From Siphonodentalium dalli (lineage: Eukaryota; Mollusca; Scaphopoda; Gadilida; Siphonodentaliidae), in contig CP136065.1 in the NCBI GenBank assembly GCA_032622095.1, forward strand, positions 52,759,949 to 52,823,948: a stretch of DNA of 64,000 bases, written 5' to 3'. Of this stretch, positions 57,004 to 64,000 are shown piece after piece. How positions within the stretch are numbered: position 1 is the first letter of the stretch; each line of letters starts with the position of its first letter. Both the position numbers and the translations under genes were made by a program. Under the pieces are notes generated by a model. It saw only the letters and a list, made by a program, of their open reading frames with translations, did not search any database and was not told the DNA's origin.

Positions 57004-57630
57004 TACACATATAGTCGATTTGTTCAGATCATTCAAACACCGCGAAATGGCAACGTTAAATAAAATAATTGCATTATTTTCTTAGCAGCATTGCAATGCC
57101 CTACCATCATCATAGCAATTGAGTAGAACCAACCATCATAATGGTAAATTAGTAGAACCACTTGACCAGGGGTTATATATATATATAGGAATCTCACATG
57201 CCATGAGAAATTACACGTACCTGTACTCGTGGCAACGGTAAGCTGGCCCTTCAGATGTGTAAAAGTTCAATTCACAGTCGAATCCCTGCTCTCCAGGTCA
57301 CTATTTTCACACGCCCTTGAGTGGGGAGTGCGAATTTCAACCATGACGTCACATTGTTACTGAGAGTCTGTTTTGGTCTGGATGTTCGAACCACCATGTG
57401 TAGGTCGGCCGTGGAAAGTCGCCGTTAAGCACACACCCAAAACAAACCCGGATCCGAATATACCCATCTAAACAACGAACAAGATAAGTCCCCCCCCCCG
57501 ATATCCTCGATTGATATCTTCATATCTGGTAATAAGAAAATGCGATGAAACTTTTCTTATAAGAGACCAACATTATCTTATAATTATTGACATGGTGAAT
57601 GGCATGCTTGCTTGAATGAACACCAATTGA
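57004..57630. other. No gene; short C run
   Basis: A run of C near 57490 and 'tatatatatata' near 57176. A block near 57100-57170 ('caccatcatagcaattgag', 'aattagtagaaccacttgac') resembles one near 43960-44040, so it is a dispersed repeat. No protein recognised. Confidence 0.35.
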
Positions 57631-58176
57631 ATGGGAATAGTCAGCTTTCCAAAAATACCAAACTCACTGGGCTCACAAAGGGGGAATAAGTTATGCTGGA
57701 CAGTCGGTCACATTCAATTGACAGAATTCTCGGTTAACGGCATCTCCTTGGAGACTTGGCACATATGTCACCAAATGGAGCGATCAGTCTACAAAAGACT
57801 GGGTAACGACACTAAACGATATGACATCCGTTATCTACCGCAAGTGGAATTGGCGGCCTCGTGGCAATCAGTCCTTGGAATATGGTACCGGACATTTGCA
57901 AAATGAGGTCCTCAGAGGGTGAATTCAGTGACGTTAGCCCGCATAGCGGGCTAAAACCACTAAATGCACCCTTTATGGACCTCATTTTGCTTATGCCGCA
58001 TCTGCTATGGGAGAACCAGATTAAGATTTAAGTTCCCAGATGGTGAATATTGTGATGTGGACCCATTGGGCACATCGATTATGCAAATGTATCGTCTGCC
58101 AATTTGGGGATATAGAGAAACTAAACGAAAACAGAAAAATATACTTTCTAAAGAAGCCAAAACACTTGTTAATTAG
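57631..58176 (+). pseudogene. Unidentified reading frame interrupted by a palindrome
   Basis: Codons are open from 57631 to 57905 and again, in the same frame, from 57964 to 58173. Between them a 93-bp palindrome (57898-57990) brings three in-frame stops. Skipping the palindrome would leave about 150 codons in one frame, with phrases such as 'KRLGNDTKRYDIRYLPQVEL' before and 'FPDGEYCDVDPLGTSIMQMY' after. I do not recognise a family. No convincing start, splice sites or promoter are visible. The end of the first part is mirrored on the minus strand near 58275-58332, so an inverted copy of part of it also exists. It may be the remains of a transposon gene or a host exon; low confidence either way. 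Confidence 0.3.
57898..57990. repeat. 93-bp palindrome, copy 1
   Basis: 'gcaaaatgaggtcctcagag' to 'gttagcccg' mirrored by 'cgggctaaaaccactaaatg' to 'ggacctcattttgc', with about eight mismatches. Related to the palindrome at 58214-58308. Confidence 0.8.
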
Positions 58177-58213
58177 ATAATAAAGAGAGTTTCCAGAGAA
58201 GATGAGGCCTAAT

Positions 58214-58308
58214 CAGAATGAGATATCCAGGGGTGAACTCAGTGACGCTAGCCAGCTGAACGACGTAGCGTCACTAAATTCACCATCTGGGGACCTCGTT
58301 TTGCAATT
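58214..58308. repeat. ~95-bp palindrome, copy 2
   Basis: 'ggggtgaactcagtgacgct' is mirrored by 'tagcgtcactaaattcacca' and the outer 'ctggggacctcgttttgc' is a diverged mirror of 'gaatgagatatccag'. Same family as the palindrome at 57898. The flank 58309-58332 is an inverted copy of 57876-57897. Confidence 0.7.
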
Positions 58309-58692
58309 GTCCGATACCATATTCTCAGGCCTGGTGGCAGTTAAATTCAGTGTCCACTCATTACAATGAACCACGGTGCCACCATCATGATGGGCGTTTC
58401 CCTGAATTTTTTCGAAAATTGCTTTTTTTATATTGCTAAAAAATGTAAGAAAAAATTAAAACAATATATTAAAAAAATGGTAAAGAATGTAAGAAAAAAT
58501 TAAAAAAATTATAAAGAATGTAAGAAATAATGACAAAAAAATTAAAATCTTGTTAAAGACTTGGGTTACATGCAACACTAAGCTGTTCTTCATATTATGG
58601 GTCTTCACATTGAGTTTTCTACCCTCATAACGTTTTTTGGGACTTTTGAATTGAGCACCATATGCACCTCTGCGCAAACGGTGCCCACTTAA
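58309..58692. other. AT-rich spacer related to the twin-hairpin MITE interior
   Basis: 58440-58560 repeats 'aaagaatgtaagaaaaaatt' with variations, the same words as in the spacer of the twin-hairpin elements, but without hairpins or TTAA ends. The rest is unremarkable. Confidence 0.45.
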
Positions 58693-59288
58693 AGGCACGG
58701 GAGGTCTTGGCGGTGGGTATGCTGTGAAAATATTTCCAGCGGTCAAAAACCGCCACAATCAGAAAGAATATTAAAATGTAGACAAACTTTGTCCGTATAC
58801 AAATAAGAAATAAAGAGCATTTATATCATTTGTGTGTGATTAGCTCACAGGCTCTTGCTTAGGTAGAATATAGTAGGTCTTCATGATAGCATGCGATCAG
58901 AAAGAATATTAAAATGTAGACAGACTTTGTCCGTATACAAATAAGAAATAAAGAGTATTTATATCATTTGTGTGTGATTAGCTCACAGGCTCTTGCTTAG
59001 GTAGAATATAGTAGGTCTTCATGATAGCATGCGATCAGAAAGAATATTAAAATGTAGACAGACTTTGTCCGTATACAAATAAGAAATAAAGAGTATTTAT
59101 ATCATTTGTGTGTGATTAGCTCACAGGCTCTTGCTTAGGTAGAATATAGTAGGTCTTCTTGATATAGCATGCTGTTTACGCGATAGTTATTGTATATATG
59201 AACGAAACTGTATGTGCTTTAATGTTTTTCTGTTTACGGTGATTGGAACAAATATGAATATTTTCGACAAATAAGGCCTCCCGTGCCT
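58693..59288. mobile_element. 596-bp TTAA-flanked element containing a 138-bp array
   Basis: TTAA at 58689-58692 and 59289-59292. Terminal repeats AGGCACGGGAGGTCTT and AAGGCCTCCCGTGCCT (15 of 16 match). The interior carries three 138-bp repeats. No coding potential. It abuts the next TTAA element and shares one TTAA with it. Confidence 0.8.
58758..59172. repeat. 138-bp tandem repeat, three nearly identical copies
   Basis: Units start at 58758, 58896 and 59034. They differ by only a few bases ('gacaaac'/'gacagac', 'gagcattt'/'gagtattt', 'tcttcat'/'tcttctt'). Each holds 'tttgtccgtatacaaataag' and 'gctcacaggctcttgcttag'. Recent amplification inside the TTAA element. Confidence 0.95.
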
Positions 59289-59292
59289 TTAA

Positions 59293-59638
59293 AGGGGCAC
59301 TGTACACTAAATCCGACAATTTATGGAACCATATCCTTTTAATCTCAACAGAATGTATGCAACAAATGAATGAATTTGAGCCATGGATAAGTGCAGAAAT
59401 AAACCCACATGCTCTATGAATGGTGCAAACAACATGGTAATTTAATGAAAATGAATTAATGACTCCAGCCATTTATTCATTTTCATTACACTTACCATGT
59501 TGTTTGCATCATTCGTAGAGCACATGAGAATATTGTGCACTAATCCATGGCTCAAATTCCTTAATTTGTTGCATATATTCGGTAGAGTATAAAAGGAGAA
59601 GGTCCCAAAAATGGCCGGATTTGGTGTACAGTACCCAT
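59293..59638. mobile_element. 346-bp TTAA-flanked foldback element
   Basis: Shares TTAA 59289-59292 with the preceding element and ends before TTAA at 59639-59642. AGGGGCACTGTACACTAAAT at the left is mirrored by 'atttggtgtacagtacccat' at the right, and the arms pair across nearly the whole element ('gagccatggat'/'atccatggctc'; 'catggtaa'/'ttaccatg'). Centre near 59465. Roughly 80% arm identity. Confidence 0.85.
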
Positions 59639-59642
59639 TTAA

Positions 59643-60085
59643 GAATGCAAGCGATCAACGGGTTTCGTTGAACAAATATTGGCCAATCAATACCACACAA
59701 TTCAAGAAACTCTTACCATATAATTGCATCAGTGATGTTTTATAAGGTTTCGAAATAAGTTAAAATCTCCATCAAGATGCAGTTCAGGGGAGATAGGGAG
59801 ACAGTCAACCATGACTATATCACCCCTAAGAATATACATATATAGTCTATTAATATATTTATTTGTAATTGTACTTTCCATGTGGCGATATTGTAAATAA
59901 GAGTTTCCTATCCTATCCTATCTAATAACATCAGTATCGATGGGTTGAGGGATTTCAAGTATTTATTGCAGTGGTGTTTACATAGCTAATCCTATTTTGA
60001 TGTGCCCTATATACCGACGAAGCAACCATTATAAATATATATTGTTCAGTTATTGTATGAAAAACCACAATAAAGAGGCGATAAT
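59643..60085. other. No gene; possible LINE 3' tail
   Basis: 'gagtttcctatcctatccta' near 59899-59920 ends an AT-rich stretch ('gtggcgatattgtaaataag'), as in the tail of some LINEs. No LINE coding part is recognised next to it. Confidence 0.35.
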
Positions 60086-60621
60086 AATTAATAACTAACT
60101 GCTTTCCAATTGATATCAAAAGTCGTTCAAAAAGCCATCGTCGAAATATAAGACTCATTGTTGCAGCGATAGCATTTGGCAGTTTCTAAATGAATTGGGC
60201 AAAAAATAAATTCATTTGGCAACATATTTGGGGAAAGTAAATTTCGGTTCAGCGCGGACCCTGGATAGAGTGCAATATGTCAGAGGCAACTTACTTACTT
60301 TGAGGCGTTTATTTAAATTACCACAGAAAACGACTCATTTCATTAAATTATATTACTCATCTCAATCGCCCCATTTCTCATTTACTTTTTTTGGGGTAAA
60401 ATTCTTTGAATGAGTTGAACAGATATACTTCAAACATAATTATACATGGATAAGTTTTATATAAACGGTGAGTCGTCAGAAGTAGTCGAAAAGAATATAA
60501 ATTCTTTTAACAGGAAACTTGTTGCCTGAAGATAGCCTTTTGTTATCTTTTTTTTTATTTCCAAAAGGAGGCGCTTATACCAAAGATATATTGCTGAATA
60601 ATTCGCCGCTACACGGGGATA
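60086..60621 (+). pseudogene. LINE RT fragment, left arm of a large inverted repeat
   Basis: The sequence is the inverted counterpart of 61632-62288. A frame at 60216-60413 starts 'MATYLGKV' and 'LDRVQYV', matching the start of the minus-strand frame of the other arm. The part that would contain the RT active site is deleted or altered (about 60360-60400). Identity between arms is roughly 80%, with small gaps, and 'aattcgccgctacacgggg' marks the inner end. Not functional. Confidence 0.6.
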
Positions 60622-61631
60622 AAAATAGGCTTAAAGCAACCTATCTGGAAACGTGTGGGCCTTGGTGACTACACGTAGATGTATAAGCGACCGCTCAGAG
60701 TCCAATCGATATTCAACAGTTCAGAAATAGTGTGGGAGGCGGTGTCACCTAATAGTGAGTTTTCTGAAGAATTTCAACTGTCGAATGTCCGGGCAGATAG
60801 TTATGTATTAATATTTCATGCTTTGTTCGAAAAGAAAGAAAAAAAACTCGAATTGCGGACATCAAAACATGCAGACATCACGGTACATTCAGTGTAAACA
60901 ATTCACGACGCGAACTTGGCTTGGCATCTCCCAAATTTTGTTAACTGATGCTATTATTTATTTTAGGGAATCGGTAATATATTTCACCATTTACATGTAC
61001 ATGTAAAAGTTGTGAAAAGAAAACAAAAGAGCGAGCTGAGTGTGCGATGCTTGCATCTTTGATTTCATGCCCTGGATGTAGGTCTAGTTAGCGTTGAATC
61101 CGGAACGGATAATGGTCCCAGCGTCTTCCGTCGCGACATTGGACGGGTTGACGACATGCGGGTTAGAAGCCCCATATTATCAATAATTATCTCCGCATTA
61201 CAGCTTCGTCATCATTACTACCACCACCAGAGGCCCCGGGCGCTCTCCAATAGCGCCATCTATAGTTTGTGCTGAGAATGCATAATAGAATTGACGTCAC
61301 AAAACACGAAACGCTGGCTAATTCTCTACGACCTATTGAGCAGAAAGTCAATCGCGTGATTCCGATCGGCCTTAACGATATCCTATTGAGATTATTTTTA
61401 TGGGATATATGGATTACTGGGGACATGTATGTTGGCACATGCCGCGGGTACAGTCGTCCGCAGACCTGATCAGTCCATGACATTTTCGCACATTTTCGGT
61501 CACTTGGACTAGAACAAGTACATTGTATGATGCAGACTGTCCTCACTCATATCATTCTTCTTCTGGATACAGCTGTCGGTCGTTTACTGACAATTATTAG
61601 CCGTCAATAGGTTGTTTTTAAGAATATTTCA
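60622..61631. other. Spacer between inverted LINE fragments; no gene seen
   Basis: Reading frames are short and unrecognised. GC content rises at 61200-61260 and 61440-61470. No repeat identified. Confidence 0.35.
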
Positions 61632-62288
61632 TTCCCCGTTTAGCGGCGAATTATTCAGCAACATAACATTGGTATAAGCGCTTCCTTTTGAAAATAAAAA
61701 ATAAATAGCAAAATGCTATCTTCAAGCAACAAGTTTCGTGTTAAAAGACCCAAGTATTTATTTTCTTCGACTACTTCTAACGACTCACCATTGATATAAA
61801 ATTTATTATCCATATATATGAATGTACCTTCCGTCTATTTTTGCTTACATATATATAGAGCATTTTATTTTGTCTGAATTAACCGTTAGATTATTATTAT
61901 GAGTATCTTTGTTCAACTCATTTAAAGAATTTTACAAACCTTCGGCCGTTTTAGATAGTAAACGAGATCATCGGCAAAAGTAGTCGGGCGATTGAGATGA
62001 GTAATATAATTTAATGAGATGATTCGTTTTCTGAGGTAATTTATAATTCCCGAAATAAACGCCTCAAAGTAAGTAAGTTGCCTATGGACATATTGCACTG
62101 TACCCAGGGTCCGCGCTAAATTGAACTTTACTTTTGCCAAATATGTTGCCAAATGAATTTATTTTTTGCCAAATTCTTTTAGAAACTGCCAAATACTATC
62201 GCTGCAACATTGAGTCTTATATTTCGACAATCGCTGTTTGAATGACTTTTGATATCGATAGGAAAGCAGCTGGTTATTAATTATTCTT
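61632..62288 (-). pseudogene. LINE RT fragment, right arm of a large inverted repeat
   Basis: Read on the minus strand, a frame from 62152 to 61922 leads to FADDL (61964-61978), the RT active-site box. After a one-base frame change near 61920, 'NNNLTVNSDKIKC' and later 'VVEENKYLG' (about 61770) follow in the order of a non-LTR RT palm and thumb. Frameshifts and stops show it is dead. It differs from both the 44-kb and the 50-kb LINEs. About 1.0 kb of unrelated sequence (60622-61631) separates it from its inverted partner. Confidence 0.65.
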
Positions 62289-62744
62289 GGTATGAGCCAA
62301 ATCCTTTAAGGGTCATTGGGGAAAAAGGGATTCATTGTTCAAAGAGACCAAGAAAATAAGGCAATGAATATATCTCACTTCAAACCTGTGTCAATCACAA
62401 GGCAACCGAAACCAGTTGAAAGTAATTGGGATTTATTTTAGGATTATTTGCCGGAAAATAAAGGTACACCTCTCAATGTTCTACAACCTCCATTAATGTC
62501 CACACTCGCAGAAAGTACCCAATGATAAGTCATAGCAGACCTGCATATCTTGATGAATATACTGTTTGAGTAACTATTTTGTTTCACATTAGGGTAGAGT
62601 ATTGTTTTCAGCGCAAATTAATCTCTCAAAGGGAGAGATGTAACGGAGTTTGGCCTTTCATTATGTTGGTGACAATGTTGTGGGCCACCGGCAATCAACC
62701 CGGTGCGCAATGTATATTCTGGGAATAAAGTATATCCGACTACA
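62289..62744. other. No recognised feature
   Basis: AT-rich, no gene or repeat identified. Confidence 0.35.
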
Positions 62745-62935
62745 ATAACATATCCTCCTGCAAATAGGTTCATATAGGACCTAAATATTCACATAGGTTC
62801 ATATTGGACTTATTTGATTCTGAAATGATTTCAAATAGAACTTGTACCCGCTATTCCGTTGAATGGCGGTGGCCACAATGAACACGCATTATAAAGAGCG
62901 TTCGTCTGGTAAGTCGTGTAGCGACATTCCAAATA
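62745..62935. mobile_element. Dispersed ~480-bp repeat, partial copy 3
   Basis: 'ctgcaaataggttcatatag', 'gacctaaatattcacatagg', 'ttcatattggacttattt', 'gctattccgttgaatggc' and 'tataaagagcgttcgtctgg' match 41390-41540 and 42660-42830. The 5' GC-rich part and the GACA tail are absent. Confidence 0.7.
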
Positions 62936-63133
62936 AGCCCGTATTGTGCTTAATTTTTACGAGAACTGGGTGACCTCATAGTTCTTTTTGTCTAATATTA
63001 TCCCATACTTTATCGGATGTAATCGAAGATTATTACAACTATTTCTTCACGTGTTCTTATTAATCTATAGAAATGGCAACAATAGAAGAAAATAGCAAGA
63101 ATTGGATTACATATTTTACACATTGCATATTTA

Positions 63134-63700
63134 CTATTGCGGAACACCCGTCACTGCCAAATGCAGTAAACATCTTTTTATCTTCACATGTTCAAATGCG
63201 AGTGTTTCCGAGAAAAAACACAGAGCACCTGCTTCCACGGCCGCTGCTATAAACGAGTAGTTTTGGAATACTTTCGTTGAGGGTTTCACGAAAGACTCAG
63301 CTTCCACATTAGCCTCTGACCATAAAGGTGTCGCCATACAATGTTTAAAACCTAGAATCTTCTCCATCTTTTGAAACTCTCTATTTTGAAAAGGTGTACC
63401 ATTGTCACTTCGGAGAAATCAAAGACTGATTGTTTGACAGTAAAATTTATAATGAAACCATTCATTCTCAAATACTCAAATGTCGCCAAGAGATCTTGAT
63501 CGTGTGTGGATTCATCAGCATGTCATTCGACATGTTCATTGCTACAGGAACTGGTTCTAAAGCTCGTTGTACCAGTTTATGACATATTTCTGAAGCGGTA
63601 TTAATGCCACAAAATAACCTCATATTCAGGGGGGGGGGGCGTAAACAAGTTGCGAGACGTGGGGGTGTTTTTTTTACTTTGCCATTTTGTTTAACACCCA
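63134..63700 (-). pseudogene. Ty3/gypsy remnant: RT joined closely to integrase
   Basis: On the minus strand an RT block comes first (about 63640-63420): 'FCGINTASEI', 'LVQRALEPVPV', then 'NMSNDML' (63519-63539), where the catalytic pair is Asn-Asp instead of Asp-Asp, and 'YLRMNGFIINF'. Only about 20-50 bp later, 'SDNGTPFQNREF' (63408-63370) is the integrase core with its second catalytic Asp, followed at 63367-63134 by 'ILGFKHCMATPLWSEANVEAESF' with the catalytic Glu. RNase H, the connection and the zinc-binding region are missing, so an internal deletion of 1 kb or more has joined the two domains. Stops and frame changes are present. Confidence 0.75.
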
Positions 63701-64000
63701 CCCACCCTTTCTTGCATTTTTTTTTTCATTAAATTTTAGACACCCACCCAAAGCTTTATGTTGGTCCCCTCTGTAAAAACGACCAACCGCTCTATATTGG
63801 TCCCTTCTTTGAACGACCAAATTAAATTTTACTTCCTGTTTACAAACATGTGCAAGACAACTATTTTCTTGGCTGATAATTATGCGATAATCAGCAGTAA
63901 TCAGCGATAATCTCAACTAAATTGAACTCTAAGCAATCAAAAAAGGTAGAATATGATGTGATTATATTGGTAAATTTATAACCCAGCCTATTCATCTGTG
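63600..64000. other. No gene; G run and pyrimidine-rich stretches
   Basis: A run of 11 G lies at 63629-63639, and T runs at 63668-63675 and 63717-63725. The repeated 'cacccaccca' motif lies near 63696-63750. The window ends here. Confidence 0.35.

Noticed and set aside
57220-57300. Possible tRNA gene around 'cagtcgaatccctg'
   Set aside because: No acceptor stem or anticodon arm could be paired on either strand.

Overview
The window looks like repeat-rich, AT-rich, intergenic nuclear DNA from a metazoan. It contains non-LTR and Ty3/gypsy retrotransposon remnants, a Penelope-type GIY-YIG remnant, many small inverted-repeat (MITE-like) elements, minisatellite arrays and microsatellites. Two features are of types I know from mollusc genomes: a ~170-bp repeat ending in a GGAC/GACA tail, and a minisatellite with CGTGGCCACG cores. 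A marine mollusc is therefore my best guess for the source, but this is inference. I see no convincing intact host gene, no rRNA, no intact tRNA and no CRISPR array. Nearly all the readable coding sequence is decayed transposon sequence.

Layout. 0-10 kb holds degenerate tandem families (about 175, 130, 480 and 170 bp units) and a GIY-YIG remnant on the minus strand. 10-15.7 kb holds a Ty3/gypsy remnant, a 5' region plus RT of an AP-endonuclease LINE, and a second gypsy remnant. 16-21 kb holds a 2.5-kb element with ~315-bp near-identical inverted ends around a CT microsatellite, then a 3' scrap of the same LINE family, a 61-bp array and a degenerate array. 22-35.4 kb is a dense field of MITEs: several families flanked by TTAA, palindromes flanked by TA, a 17-unit 68-bp satellite derived from one MITE's end, and a 2.6-kb TTAA element nested inside a MITE. 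36-43 kb holds two large palindromes, a duplicated 184-bp segment with CRE and TATA motifs, a ~90-bp array interrupted by a TA-flanked MITE, and a dispersed ~480-bp repeat. 44.2-47.0 kb is a 5'-truncated LINE of the 11.5-kb family. 47.7-49 kb holds a MITE and a 68-bp G-rich array. 49.9-53.8 kb (minus) is a longer LINE of a different family. 56-62.3 kb holds more TTAA elements, including two that abut and share one TTAA, an unidentified reading frame broken by a palindrome, and two inverted copies of a LINE RT fragment. 63.1-63.7 kb (minus) is a gypsy RT-integrase remnant.

How the parts relate. The most distinctive content is a set of TTAA-flanked small elements. Two groups with different terminal repeats carry the same pair of ~69-bp perfect or near-perfect hairpins. 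A third family has had its right end amplified into a satellite and has also been a target for another TTAA element. TTAA target use is the signature of piggyBac-type transposition, but no piggyBac transposase is visible here, so any source enzyme would have to act in trans.
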